Source: Riptortus pedestris
Taxonomy: Eukaryota; Arthropoda; Insecta; Hemiptera; Alydidae
Length of the DNA stretch: 64,000 nucleotides
NCBI GenBank assembly: GCA_019009955.1
Contig: CM032230.1
Span: 15,743,501 to 15,807,500 of the forward strand
Direction of reading: 5' to 3'
Both the position numbers and the translations under genes were made by a program. Under the pieces are notes generated by a model. That model was not told the DNA's origin. It saw only the letters and a program-made list of their open reading frames with translations, and made no database searches. How positions within the stretch are numbered: position 1 is the first letter of the stretch; each line of letters starts with the position of its first letter. Of the stretch, positions 10,707 to 23,431 are shown piece after piece.

Positions 10707-12199
10707 CAAATAAGGTTGGCATTAATAAATAGCATTACGGAAATCTGGGAACCTGAATTGAATGATCTGGATTTGGAGAGCAAACGTTGGAGGACCTGTG
10801 TGGGAAAATAGACATAGATGGAACATCTCTATGCACATCGTGTCAAACCGTGTAGGATGACAGTGCCTATCAAACTATTTTTTTTTTTGTAGTCTTCCGT
10901 GCGAACTCTCCATCAAACTAGGTGGGCACCCTCCGTGATTCGCCATGATCTCTTCCGGCGTGAAACTGCCCCCGCCAAAAGGCGGGAATAGGGGCCGACA
11001 AAGGGCTGACAGCTGGGTTAACAGCTGATTCCATCAAACTGGAAGAGTGGAAATATGCTGAGGCTTTCCAACTTTCCCAGAGCTACGGACGTGACGTTCG
11101 GACGTGGAAAGTCTCATTAACAGCGAGGCACGTGGGCACGCACTCGGCGAAAATTCATAAAAAACCATTTCACTTCAGTCGGAGCGAAAGAAAATAAAAA
11201 GTACAAACCCACACTTAATTACCTTTCACCGTTTAACAGTTTTTAGGCAGAACTGGGTGAAACTAACCTACATTTTTGGATTTATATTAGGTTTTGCCGA
11301 AGTAAAAGTTCTGATATCAAAACTAACCAGTGCGTGATGAAACTATCATTTTCGATATATTAATATCACGATGGTTCATTTAGATTTAAGAAATAGTTCT
11401 CCCCATTCAACTTGTTAGATGATCCCGGGATCAGTGAAGTCTCATGAACAAAGCAACAACTAGCACACTTTCTTCTTCACAGTCTTTCATTAGAGGGCGA
11501 ATACTTTTGGGGCGACCACTTCAGTGATTTCTGGCACAAAAAACACAAACATGATTTCATATTTCCACAATAATAAATTACGTGCTCTATATAATATTAA
11601 AGTATTAAAGAAAATATATACAAAACTATATGTTCTTCATAGTTTAATGGCAAGAATGACCAATACAAAAACATTTTTTTTCGGCGCAAACTTTATTCAT
11701 ACTGTCCTACATGTCTCGTGGCTTACATACCATTTCTTCAGGCCACCCCTTCTCAAAAATAATAACATTAATTTAATAAAAAAAAATATATAAATTAATT
11801 GCTAGATAAAGCATTAATAAGGGCTAGTTACAAGATTTTTTATTGGTTACCATTGCCTTTAAACTATGAAGAACATATAAAAATGTTGGGTCCAGTATAA
11901 GAAGAAGGTACAAAATTTAAAATTGAAAATAGTTAAAGTAAAATTTTAACACCAGATTAAGATCAGTACCATCTTTCGATCTACCTTCCCTTTATACTGT
12001 CTTATTTTAATACTCATTTATTGTAATGTTCTATTATTACTTTATTTATCAACATATCCTAGTATTTAAATCACTAACATTATTTAATTTTCTAGTGTAA
12101 TCCCTGACTGGCACAGTTGTAGTTAACTCTTAGTCTTCTGATGAGGCGTCATGTGGAAGCGAAACTAGTTGAGATGGTGAAATGGTTTAAATAATTGAT
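10707..12199. other. unassigned DNA
   Basis: No gene recognised. A GC-richer patch (about 10890-11150) includes the stem-loop CCCGCCAAAAGGCGGG. An 89-codon frame (11524-11793) is AT-rich and featureless. CTGATGAG...GAAAC at 12138-12165 matches the invariant core bases of a hammerhead ribozyme, but helix II pairs poorly. Confidence 0.35.
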
Positions 12200-12327
12200 A
12201 TTAGCAGATTTCCCATAGGGGAAATCAGCTATTGAGGTTGTACTCTTGACGGAATTTTTGAAATTTTTCTTCAAATGTCCATCGATCCTACCTAGTAGAT
12301 GACGAAAATGAGGTCCGTTCAAAACTG

Positions 12328-12358
<31 letters not shown>

Positions 12359-12849
12359 CTGTTACCGCTCTAGCGGTCGCAATTTTTGTTTGATCGTTAC
12401 CAAACTCAATATTTAGTCATTTTATGTAAAAAGAAAGATCAAGTTCGTTAACGGCTGAAATCGGACCACGGGGAGGGGGGGGAGTTTAGAGGGGAGGATT
12501 TTCGAAAATTCGAAATATCTCCGTTACTATTCGTCGGAACGAAAAATTGTACAGAATCAATCTTATTACAAATTAAATTTACTATAAATATTGTTATATA
12601 CATTTATTCTCTATCTTGAATATTAACCGAGATATTTGCATTTGTATTCTGCGTGTGGTCGGCAAGAGTCGGCCATGTTCGGACTTTCCGCCGAGAGCTC
12701 TGGCGGCCGTTTCCTTAACTATTCGTCCCTCGTGAATAGGTTTAGAGGTTTCTTACTACTACAGTTGTTATTAGGCAGATTTCTCTATTGTAAAACTTCA
12801 CGTAGGAAATCTGCTTAGTTTACGCAGCCCCTGCGTTACGGACTTTTTT
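12200..12849 (-). mobile_element. HEL-A copy, full length
   Basis: Reads inward from its 3' end TTAGCAGATTTCCCATAGG, through GACGAAAATGAGGTCCGTTC, (TA)n at 12328-12354, GTCTGTTACCGCTCTAGCGG and the body, then the GC-rich GAGAGCTCTGGCGGCCG block. It ends at the 5' terminus GCAGCCCCTGCGTTACGGAC followed by T6. It is one of the cleanest short-form copies. The 60-codon frame at 12636-12818 is repeat sequence. Confidence 0.85.
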
Positions 12850-13549
12850 ACTTTTTTGGTTGATCTTCTGGCCAAGTTTGGTTAAGCAAATTTATTTATC
12901 TTCTCAGGATGGTAGGTCCTACAAGTAGTGAAACATTTTTATTGCATGAGTGGCATTTGATTTGAGAACGACTGGAAGATTTCGCTAGAAGGCTGGTGAC
13001 TTGGCTGTACCTAATATTTCCATTATTGAGCATATACCAACTAGTATGAATTTCTAATGAGCTCATTATTCGAACAACACATTATAATAATGACCTCAAA
13101 TTGAAATGAATTATTTCTCAATAGCATTTAGAGGACCTTTCCTTGTTTGACTGAAATTAGGCAATTCAATTGAAATTCAGCCTATTATTTAAACAGGAGC
13201 TGAGGCAATCTGAACATACAAGAAGATGCGTAGGATGAACCACTCGACTAGCAAAGAGGACCAAATTGCGAAAATAGTCACCCAAGTGCCCTGTCACCTG
13301 GCTCGGACAGGACTGAAGAGGTTATCCGATTGTGCAATTAATTCATGTAAATAGCAGTAATTATTTGTTTAAAACTTCAGCCAGCCCTAGAAGCTACTGA
13401 ACACATGTCCTAATAACATGTCCACTTAAATTCACCGCTCGGAATTAATTATATGGGAAGAAGAGTTTCAAAAGAGCAGTGATCGGAGCAAGCTGTGATT
13501 TAATTTTCTATAATGGTTAGCCATTGGTGAAACTATGAGGTGGCATAAA
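12850..13549. other. unassigned DNA
   Basis: No gene, RNA or known repeat seen between the HEL-A copy and the 75-bp array. Confidence 0.45.
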
Positions 13550-14765
13550 TGGAAGCGATGATGAAAGACCATTAGTGAAAATTGCATGATGGGCTATTGG
13601 TGAAACGATGATGATTGGCCATTGGGGGGAGGGTCTATGATGATTGGCCATGGGAGGATCAATGATGATTGGCTCCTAGGAGGATTCATGGTGATTGCCG
13701 TAGGACGATCGATAATGATTAACCTTAGGAGGGTACATAATGATTGGCTCCTGGGAGGATGTATGGTGATTGGCGAAGAAGGATTAATAATGATTAACCA
13801 TAGGAGGGTCCATGAAGATTGGCTATTTGGAGGATGTATGGTGACTGCCGTAGGAGGATTGATGATGATTAACCATAGGAGGGTCCATGAAGATTGGCTA
13901 TTTGGAGGATGTATGGTGACTGCCGTAGGAGGATTGATGATGATTAACCATAGGAGGGTCCATGAAGATTGGCTATTTGGAGGATGTATGGTGACTGCCG
14001 TAGGACGATCGATGATGATTAACCATAGGAGGGTCCATGATGATTGATCTTGGGAGGATTCATGGTATTGGCGTAGAAGGATCGATGATGATTAACCATA
14101 GGAGGGTCCATGAAGATTGGCTATTTGGAGGATGTATGGTGATTGGCGTAGAAGGATTGATAATGATTAACCATAGGTGAGTCCATGATGATTGGCTATT
14201 TGGAGGATGTATGGTGACTTCCGTAGGAGAATCGATAATGTTTACCATATGAGGATCCATGATGATTGGCTATTTGGAGGATGTATGATGATGTCGTAGG
14301 ACCATCATGATGATTGCTATTTGGATTGCCGTAGGAGGATCGATGATGATTGGCTATTTGGAGGATGTATGATGATTGTCGTAGGAGCATCATGATGATT
14401 GCTATTTGGAGGATGTATGATGATTGCCGTAGGAGGATCGATGATGATTGGCTATTTGGAGGATGTATGATGATTGCCGTAGGAGTATCGATGATGATTG
14501 ACCATTGGGGTCTATGAAGATTAGTCATAGGAGGATCATGATGATCTCGCTACTGGTGGTCTATGGACTTTAGCCATTGGGGAGGATTTATGGTGATTGG
14601 GCTATAGGGATCAATGATGATTTACTATTTGGTGATTTATGATGATTGGCCGGTGGTTGATAGTGATTGGTCATTGGTAATTTGTGACGATTGGCCATGG
14701 AGGGTTGATGGTTGTTGGCCACTGGGGGTTGATGATAATTAGCCTTGGGGAGAGGGATGATGATT
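13550..14765. repeat. 75-bp tandem array (about 25-bp subunits)
   Basis: Built from about 25-bp subunits such as GGAGGATCGATGATGATTGG. Between 13795 and 14035 the higher-order period is exactly 75 bp: TAGGAGGGTCCATGAAGATT recurs starting at 13801, 13876, 13951 and (with one change) 14026. Both flanks are more diverged, as in arrays that homogenise from the middle. Because 75 is a multiple of three, the array creates long open frames on both strands (for example 141 codons at 13622-14047). These are not genes. Confidence 0.9.
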
Positions 14766-16430
14766 GGCCATCATTTGAACGAATATATATTTTATAATTC
14801 AGTTCCTTTATCCCTCACCGTGTTCAAAAATCATCTATAATAATCACCATACAAACTCAATTGTCTTACTGAACAGTTAGCCTCCAAACCAAGCCCTCCT
14901 CAGGTATTTAAGTAATACCCGTATACCTACCTATCTAAATACATATGTGCTAAAGGAATGCATATGATTCATAAAATGCAATTCTTATGCAAATTAGTTT
15001 CGTTAATTTTGTTTCAATAACCATTTAAATATTCGGGAAACTTACTATTAAATTAAAACATACAATCGGATTATACTCATCTAATTGTTCCTTATTTTCA
15101 TATTAGTTGATCCTGCTGAGATTGATCAACTTAAAATCAGTATTTTGTCACGCCACGAACAATTTGTAGTGATTCCCCCAGAACTATTGTGGCGTTTGAC
15201 TGAATCCATCATAGTGAATTACCATTGATTACAGAACTTTCAGACAGAACTACTATATCTACCCAGCATCCCATGTTATTGTTCCTCGAGGATACTCGAG
15301 ATGGGGATCATATAAGATATAACGACAACCGAGATGGAACGACATCCATATGTTCTTTGCCTCCCCGGCCTTGACCCTCCGGCGTGGATTATGGGATACT
15401 AATGGGAATATTGACCTCTGCCTATGGAACTATCGACAATAGAACCAACAATGCCCATTGTCTGCCAATATGGGGGATAGTACATACCAAGCTAGGATAT
15501 CACTCTAAAGAAATATACAACGCACAATAGAAAGAGAAGAAAGAAGTGACTCTCCCATAAAGAAAGAAAACTGCTTTAAGAAAAGTTGTCGAAAGGGCTT
15601 TCTTCAGAAAACAATTGATTCTATCTCCATTATTATAAGTTTTATTTTGTTTACATTTTTTTTTGTATTCATTTTCTCTTTTATTCTTCCCACAGTGTGT
15701 GATCCGTGTAGCACTCAGGGAAAGTTTTTAGCATCTACAAAAAAACACACAAACAAGATTGAGAATAACAGTAGCTTTTGAGATGTTGTAAATACCAAGG
15801 GAAAAAATTCTTTATTCTTTTTATTTTGTACAATTTGAAAAGGCACGTTTTGTCTCCTTTTAATAGCTATGGAACTTTTAAACAATGTTCATCTGATGAC
15901 AAAATGTATCTCGGAAATAATGGTTGTCAGTTTCTGAGGACTACTTTCTGATTTAGTTTTTCTCAGTGGAACCACGAAATAATATATTGAGTGGAACGTC
16001 TGGAAAATATGATTTCCTAGAGGACAATCCCTTCTAATACCAGTGACTTTTAATGTACGCTTTCAACAACATATACTGAAAATAGTTGAACTTTTATAGA
16101 AAAACTATAGGAATATTTAAAAGAAATGTCAATCATTAAATATATGAAAACATTTTCTTTAGATATTTATCGACCAAATCGAATGAAGTGGCTTTGAACA
16201 TGATGGCATAGAATTTGGTAATTCTGACAAATACATTCGACTCCATTAGAAAGAAAGGAAGGGAGACTTTTTAGAATTCCTTTTAATATTACCAATTTGA
16301 ATCATAACTTATGATCGTCATGGGTAGTTTAGTTTATTCATTTTAATAAATTGTACTGGTCTTGCATAAATAAATAAAATATTAAAACAAAACGATACTC
16401 CGAAGACCAAACAATCTAACTAATCTAAGT
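14766..16430. other. unassigned DNA
   Basis: Scanned on both strands; no gene, RNA or window-level repeat recognised. A small GC-richer patch lies near 15290-15470. Confidence 0.4.
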
Positions 16431-16590
16431 AAAAGCCCGACACGCATGGGCTGTGTACAATAAGCAGATTTCCCACGTGGTGGTATAGTATATATAAAAT
16501 CTTAATTGATGTCTACACAACGGAACTGCATGTATCTCCTCACATAATAAATGTATGTTGAAAACAATATTTGATATATAATATTAGACA
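16431..16590 (+). mobile_element. HEL-A 5'-end fragment
   Basis: AAAAGCCCGACACGCATGGG, then AAGCAGATTTCCCACGTG is a diverged 5' terminus. Similarity fades after GAAAACAATATTTGATAT; the 3' part is absent. Confidence 0.65.
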
Positions 16591-16724
16591 GCAATTGGAG
16601 GAGTACATTTGAAATTAAAAAGTATTTGAAAAATGAAGTTTCGTGATTGCTTTGCTATCTTTGTATATTTTTGTTATTATATTTGTATTGTCTATAGTGT
16701 GTCTTTTATATCCGTTATTGCGTT

Positions 16725-16881
16725 TTAGCACATTTCCATCAAGGGAAATCAGCTATTGAGGTTGTACTCATGACGGTGTTTTCGAAATTTTTCTTCAAAT
16801 GTCCATCGATCCTACCTAGTAGATGACGAAAATGAGGTCCGTTCAAAACTGTATATTTATATACGTCCCCCGCTGTATATT

Positions 16882-16913
<32 letters not shown>

Positions 16914-17288
16914 TCTATATATATATATATATATATATTTGTCTGTTACCGCTCTAGCGGTCGCAAGTTTTCTTTAATCGTTACCAAACTCGATATTTTG
17001 TCGTTTTATATAAAAAGAAAGATCAAGTTGGTTAATGGCTAAAATCGCTCAAGTGGGAGGGGGAATTTCGAAAATTCGAAATATCTCAGTTATTATGTGT
17101 CAGATCGAAAAATTGTATAGAACCAATCTTATTGAAAATTAATTTTACTATAAATGTTTATTCTCTAACTTGAATATTAACAGAGATATTTGCATTTTAT
17201 TAAGTGTGTGCGGCGGATAACGGATGAGAGTAAAACTTCATGTGGGAAATCTGCTTAGTTTACGCAGCCCCCGCGTGACGGACTTTTT
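16725..17288 (-). mobile_element. HEL-A copy, near full length
   Basis: 3' end TTAGCACATTTCCATCAAGGG (hairpin damaged by substitutions), an interrupted TA tract (16880-16938), GTTACCGCTCTAGCGGTCGC, the body, a shortened GC block, then the 5' end GCAGCCCCCGCGTGACGGAC followed by T5. Confidence 0.85.
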
Positions 17289-17398
17289 GTATTGAGTTTT
17301 TCTTTTCTTTTGTTGTAATTGTTTTGCGAGTAGTGTTTCAATCGGCTGTTAATTAACTAATTAAAATTCTTTTCCCTTAGAGAGGATTCTAAATATAT

Positions 17399-17712
17399 AA
17401 ATCTCCATCACGCAGGGGCTGCGTTAATTAAGCAGATTTCCCACTTCCGTCACGTATTTACATTTATATCAAAACGTAAAAGTTAAATGAGAATATTTAG
17501 TATTTAGACTTCAAATGAAGTGGTGGGGGCTGGAGTGGGGGTTTACTTAAGGTTGAAAACTAAAAAAATCCAAATCCGTTAGTATTCCTGACGGAGAAAA
17601 TATGTATATGACAACATTTATAGGTAATTTAATTTTCAAAACGATTAGTTATGTACAATATTTTGATTCGACGTATATTAACTGAGATATTTCCAATCTT
17701 CGATTCGTCCAA
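17399..17712 (+). mobile_element. HEL-A copy, 3' truncated
   Basis: 5' end AATCTCCATCACGCAGGGG and TAAGCAGATTTCCCAC, then a body lacking the GC-rich block. It stops abruptly after GAGATATTTCCAATC. Confidence 0.75.
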
Positions 17713-18535
17713 TGTTCCATGCTCAAAACTATAAACATACAAATTTGAAGGCAATAAATGTTTTATTTAATGCTTCCGTTATCCAATATTTATATTTCGA
17801 CGGGAAATCATTTTTATACCAATTAGTTTATGGATATTAGCAATTATAATCATATTTTTTTCTAAATCCTTATATGACAGGTCGAAGAAATGAATGGGAA
17901 CACTTTTACAGTTCACGAGAAAGGCATCAGGCGGAGATCTTAATGATTCTGTTAAACCTAGCTTGTATGTTTAATTTATCAAGTGAGCAATGGAGTTTTA
18001 TTTGCTTGGTCTAGCTTTTTTGAAAGTACTAGTCCTATAAAAAATGTGCCTTTCTTCTTCCCACCATTACTTCTTCGAGTTAGTAGATACTCCGGTGAAA
18101 TTCTGGCCTAGCCAAGGCAACGGTATCTGAAACAGGATATGCGGATGTGAGACGCATCCAATATAGCCTCATAAAAGTGCATTTGCATTCAGGGGCAAAA
18201 GCAGTGAGATTTTCTCCAGATGCAGAGCTGAATCTTAAGCAGTCATAGAAAAATCACGTTTTTGCCGTTTCACGCTCTGGGACAACGGAGCAAGGCAAGT
18301 CGGTCCCCGAGTAATCTCATTTTCTGCAACTGTACATGCCTTGGGAATTGAATATAACCGTAGCAGCTTACTACTTATCCAATTGTACAAATACTGCATT
18401 CGCTAAGGTTCAATAGAGATTTACTACTGTTAAGTAGATTCGCTACTCAATACTAGAGATTTTAACAAATTTTCTCATTATTAGGAGATATCTCTTGCAA
18501 GAAAATCAGCTACTGAAATTGTACTCTCTCTCTCT
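17713..18535. other. unassigned DNA
   Basis: No gene or repeat recognised. A short CT/CA microsatellite closes the segment (18521-18550). Confidence 0.4.
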
Positions 18536-18539
18536 CTCA

Positions 18540-18830
18540 CACACACACAGATATCATTATCATGATCTAAAGGTTACAACCATAGTGTTCTATTGGAAGC
18601 TGCTCTTTTCATATTACTTCCCGCACCGATAAGATGCTTGATGTCTTCAAAATAGTATTTTCTAGGCCTTCCTCTTCCCTATGCCCAAGAACCTTACCTT
18701 CAATTATATTTGTAATGGAGTCGTTGTGTCTAATGATATGCCCAAGAAGTTTCACATTCCTTTTTTCCATTGCCTTGATAAGGCCTAGGTTCTCACCTAC
18801 CTCATTTAGAATTTCCATTTTGGATTTTTT
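18540..18830 (-). pseudogene. LINE-A polymerase C-terminal fragment
   Basis: On the minus strand, KRNVKLLGHIIRHNDSITNI then EGKVLGHREEEG (frame 18609-18818), with the DIK and MKRAASNRT segments following in a shifted frame. The match is to the C-terminal tail of non-LTR polymerases (LGH-x-x-RH, EGK, DRT-W). The 3' end is the stop region followed directly by a degenerate ATGATA repeat at 18550-18565. A very short 3' UTR with a trinucleotide tail suggests the RTE clade (inference). Catalytic domains are absent. Confidence 0.65.
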
Positions 18831-18852
18831 TTTGAGCGGAACTTATTCTACC

Positions 18853-18854
<2 letters not shown>

Positions 18855-18935
<81 letters not shown>

Positions 18936-18955
18936 ATATATATATATATATATAA
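18855..18955. repeat. compound (TA)n(TG)n(TA)n microsatellite
   Basis: About 100 bp of alternating TA and TG dinucleotides. The 121-codon frame across it is an artefact. Confidence 0.95.
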
Positions 18956-18959
18956 ATAC

Positions 18960-19384
18960 GTTTGTTTATACATATATTTTCCGGTTGGCATTAATATAAC
19001 TTAGAGATATTTCGCTACCCCCTAGTGAGCTCGAAGAGTTGCTAGCCAGAGGGGTTGTTTTCATTGAATTTTTATGGTTTGATTTAATTGGAAACATGCA
19101 GTATGATGATTTCTTCAATCAAGGTTTCGTGGTGTTTTGTCTCGAGAATGTTAATTTGACCTATAGTTTATATTTTATTGTAATTATTCGTTGAAAATTA
19201 ATTAATAAATGAAGTTAGAAAACAAATAAACAAGCTATTTCAATTTTTTCTTAAACAACCTTCACTATCTCAAAAATGGTACCTATTGAATTTATTGGAC
19301 TTCAGATTCGTACTCACCACACATATATACAAAATTTAGGAAACATTTCTCTAGTGACGGAACATTTTTTTTTTTTTAGAACAG
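18960..19384. other. AT-rich DNA, no gene seen
   Basis: Nothing identifiable on either strand. Confidence 0.45.
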
Positions 19385-19640
19385 TGTAATTGAATTAACT
19401 AGATGAATTTTATTCACTCAAGAATCAGAACTGGTTTGTCTTAAAAGCCACCATAACCCCCTAATCGACAGTCAAATCAGCTTCTTAACAATATAAATTC
19501 CACCAATATATAATTACTGTCATTTTTCGAAATATTTGTGCCCATGCACATTTTTAATGTTAGTTTGTGCTATCTGCCTTTATGGAAAAGCATTACTACC
19601 GTACTTTCCCTATCCACTTACTAATTAATTAATGTCATAT
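19385..19640 (+). repeat. dispersed repeat REP-B, copy 1
   Basis: Matches 22478-22735 in the same orientation: shared AGATGAATTTTA, ACTCAAGAATCAGAAC, GAAATATTTGT-CCCA-GCA and TTTTTAATGTT. It is about 80% similar by eye with small gaps. Its nature is unknown; it is neither HEL-A nor SINE-A. Confidence 0.65.
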
Positions 19641-19643
19641 TAA

Positions 19644-19812
19644 GAAAGTCCGTCACGGAGGGGCTGCATAAACTAAGCATATTTACCACGTGTGTCACGT
19701 ATTTGCATTTATTTCAAACGTTCAATTAGAACCATATATGAAGAAAAATTTCGAATATCGCGTCATGAGTACGACTTCAATAGCTGATTTCCCTTAAGGG
19801 AAATCTGCTAAA
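19644..19812 (+). mobile_element. HEL-A miniature copy (internal deletion, 169 bp)
   Basis: Keeps both ends (AAAGTCCGTCACGGAGGGG with CATATTTACCACGTG; GCTGATTTCCCTTAAGGG then AAATCTGCTAAA) and only about 75 bp between them. The 3' palindrome is perfect. This shows the two ends belong to one element. Confidence 0.85.
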
Positions 19813-19829
19813 TACGGTGTTGCATTAAA

Positions 19830-20288
19830 GAACCACTTTCTTGGAATGTTAAATACCAAATATTGTTATCATTGATCTTTTACAGTGTAAGTCTTGAAAA
19901 TGTTTATTTTTCTATAACATGCTCGATATTTAACAGTTTCGATTTACACTAGAGAGCATAGTCATTAATGTCTGAAATTGGACCAGGAATACGAGAGAGG
20001 GAAAATTCGAAATACCTCAGTTAGTATGAGTTGGATTTAAACATTTTATAGAACGAATCTTATTAAACTATTGTTGTTCTGCAATCATTATTCTATACGT
20101 TTTCGTAACTCAAATATTAAGGGTTTTTTTTCGTACTTTCTTGCTTTCAGCCTTCAGTAAAGTCTCGCTTCTACGTATCGGGTTTTTAGCTAGAAATAGA
20201 AAATATATTGTAAGAAGAGATCAGTGGAGTGTCCTAAGAGCACGTGGGGAAATCTGCTAAGTTCACGCATCCCCTGAGTGACGGACTT
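19830..20288 (-). mobile_element. HEL-A copy, long-form 5' module only
   Basis: Begins inside the element (ACCACTTTCTTGGAATG). It carries the second-module blocks (CTTGCTTTCAGCCTTCAGTAA, TAGAAATAGAAAATATATTG, GAAGAGATCA) and ends at GGGGAAATCTGCTAAGTTCACG, CCCCTGAGTGACGGACTT. The 3' half is absent. Confidence 0.75.
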
Positions 20289-22477
20289 AGAGACCTTAGG
20301 TTCTAATTGTAGTTGACTGGTGAGATTGGGAAAGCTGCCTCTCCTTCTCCATTGTAATTCCATTGTACAATCGACAATGGCTGACTACAATCGTTCCTTG
20401 TCCACTGGCTAATCCCAGCCATTGACTATTGTCTAAGGAACAGTAGCTATTTCCCTAGAGTACTCATTAAACTCGACCTTTCCCAACACCTAACTCACAA
20501 TATATTACTATATAACTGACATAAATCTTGCCTCTTCTTGGCTTTATCCTCGAAAATCAAGATACAACAATTCGGAAACTTTATGTATAACTAGCTGTGT
20601 TACCCGACGTTGATGGGTTGAAATATAATTGTTGTCTAAGAAAATCTATGGCCGATCATTCTTAGACATTTAAACATAAATTTAATTTTGACGAGGTGGA
20701 AATATATTTACCACAAACTAGTACTAAGAAAAGAGTAGCTTCAGAAAGAACTCAATGGTTGTCTATGCCAGCGTTTATATATTTGTATATTATGATGTAA
20801 ATTATTTTTGATTTTCTGGCTTTTAACTGAATGTCATATTGTAAAGTATTGACATGTTTGTTTGAACTGAGGCGACAGCTGCTGGGTAAGGAATAATTTT
20901 AGAACTCTTAGACTCAATTACACAGACCTTTAACAATCTTTGACTTTTCGGTTTTCAAATAAGTTTCTCTAAACCCACAAATAGCTTATAATTAGAGGCG
21001 GTATAATAAATAGAAAAAATAAGTAAGTATAACCCTTACTAAAAAATTAAAATAAGTTCTTAACTGTAGACCTTGTGTTGAGATAATACCTGAATTTTAT
21101 ATGCGTGATAGGGTAAATGGGAAATTAACAGCCTTTTTTAGAAGTTATTATTGAAGCATTATTTGTGTGCTGTATTTTCTTAAATTATAAATTGTATTTA
21201 AATGGTTTCATAAATTACATAGTACCGAGTAACTCCCCTGGGCCTAATCTCACCTTCACCCCTGGCCTAGTATTTCATAAAACATTTTATTATGCAGCTT
21301 ACTATGTTGTGACTTCAACAAAAGCCAGCCATTGCTCTTCTCCACAGTCCAGAAGATCCAATCCAGACCCACTTCTCAATTACTGTTTCAAAACGTTTCT
21401 TCATCAGGGTGGGAAAAATCCATTTATTTGTTCTTTTGATTTTCTGTAGGTCGGTATGCTGATAGAACCGACTGCTTTCTTTATGACATAGTTGCAACTC
21501 TGGAACCACTGTCATCTTGATGACTGCATCTATTACTACTTACCTGAAGGATTGCATTGCTTAAATGTAGGGACGTTGCGTCATTCATAATACTAGGTGG
21601 AAATGGTGATATTGCATAGTGAAGGCTCCTTTTTTTGCAATGCCCATTATTTTTTTTTTAAAAAATCAAGTATTAAGTACGAAAAACACGAGAAGAGTTT
21701 GTATTGATCAATGAAATGAAGCACTGACCAACAGAATGACCCGAGAAAGAAAATTTTGAGTTCTGACATGAAATTTTTGGAAAACCATCCCTTCTCGATA
21801 AAAACCGAATAAATTAGTCGGATCAAGCGGAAGTTGCCACAGATAATGGAATATGCAACCATTGTCCACTATTTTCACTTGGCATTAATTCAGCAGGGAA
21901 CTTCGATAAAATTCGCTGTGTAATATGTACATATAAGGTTTTGTGTGTGTGTAAAATCACTTCTAAATGTTATTCATTCAGGTTAAATGAACTAAAACCC
22001 ACTACATCTACTCGTGCTATTTATATGTACCATTCTGATGAGTTTCTGTCACTCACCTGAAAATATTTTCTTAGCAAAAACGTCCTTGACACTTCTGGTT
22101 TAGTGAGTGTGAGCCGCCAGGTCTGTCATGCTCAACCGGGCAAATAGAATACATTAGGCTTTCAAGCTGGACACATGTAACTATTAATTGAATAAACATT
22201 TCACATTTCTAAGTTGTACTTATAGGCTGCGAGTTGTTGTCAAGTAGCTGTCTCTGCCTTCTCGAGCAGGACAGTGACTGGCTTTCTTCATCGGAATACA
22301 TTGTTCACATCCTGGTGGCTACATACAATCTCTGTTCTTAAGTTTGAATTTCGTGTATTTCTTGGAGGTTGTACTATAATTTTAAGGTATTTTTATTTGG
22401 CCTTTCTCTAATACATACATCTGAATATGCCAGGCCTCATACTTCTATTCGGAAGAGTTCCATCGATAATTGGATGA
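20289..22477. other. unassigned DNA
   Basis: No gene recognised. ACTAGCTGTGTTACCCGAC at about 20592 resembles a motif common at the ends of invertebrate interspersed repeats. Overlapping frames at 21165-21515 on both strands have no known domain. Confidence 0.35.
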
Positions 22478-22735
22478 AGCAGATGAATTTTAGTGACTCA
22501 AGAATCAGAACACATTTTTACAAAAGCCTCAGAAAATCCCTTAGTTTCCCTCATCGACAGCCTAATCATCTTAAAAAAGACTCCCAGCTTCCTAACAAAA
22601 TAAATACCACCAGTTTACAACTGCCGTCAGTTTTTGAAATATTTGTCCCCAAGCATATTTTTAATGTTCGTTTTTGCTATCGGCCTTCATGGAAAGTCAC
22701 TACTAACGCATTTTCCCAATTTATTCCCTAATAGT
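22478..22735 (+). repeat. dispersed repeat REP-B, copy 2
   Basis: Partner of 19385-19640. Here the repeat is open for 120 codons (22369-22731), but the frame is broken in the other copy and has no recognisable domain, so it is listed as repeat rather than gene. Confidence 0.65.
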
Positions 22736-22939
22736 TTCTCTGTTGCGGAACTATTTATAATATTTTGTATTTCCTTAGAAAAGGATTTGCATTATTGAAT
22801 GTTGTATTTATTGTCTCAAGTTATTTATTTTATTTCTAGATTGAACCGTATAGTTTGACTACTAAGTGTTATATATTTTATAATATGATATTTGTTATTA
22901 TATAACCACCCCTAACCACCCCGTATGATACACAAAGTA

Positions 22940-23431
22940 AACAAGGGTGGGTGGGTTAGAAGAGAAATTTTGAAAATCCGAATTATCTGCATTATTATTA
23001 GTCTGATAGAAAAACTGTATAGAATTTTACTTATTGAAAATTTAATTTCCCATAAATGTTATTATGTACATTTTTCACTTATCGAGTATATTAGACGAAA
23101 TATTTGCATCCTTTACTCCTACTAATTTCGTAGGCACGCTCTTATATCATGAACCACTTTCTTGGAAGCTTAAATACCAAATATTGTTTTCATTTATCTT
23201 TCACTGGGTGAAATTGGAAAATACTTATTTTCTATACCATACTCGATATTTGACAGTTTCATTCAACCCTAAAGATCATATGACTTAACAGGTTACATCT
23301 GACCCAGAAAAGTGGAGGGGGATTGAAATTATCGGTTGGAGCATATATAGAGAAATGGGATCTTTAGTATGTCATGTCATCCAGCTGAGGAAAATCTGCA
23401 TAGGTCACGCAGCCCTTGCGTAACGGACTTT
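22940..23431 (-). mobile_element. HEL-A copy, 3' part missing, long form
   Basis: Body blocks (CTTATTGAAAATTTAATTT, CTCGATATTTGACAGTTTC, GTGGAGGGGGATTG) lead to the 5' end AAAATCTGCATAGGTCACGC, CCCTTGCGTAACGGACTT. The (TA)n tract and 3' hairpin are absent. Confidence 0.7.

Noticed and set aside
13622..14528. Long open frames (141, 110 and 66 codons) on both strands
   Set aside because: They come from a tandem repeat whose 75-bp period is a multiple of three; the amino acid repeats simply mirror the DNA repeat.
13550..14765. CRISPR-like regular repeats
   Set aside because: The window is eukaryotic, the units are contiguous and degenerate, and there are no unique spacers or cas genes. The same holds for the 26-bp and 44-bp arrays.
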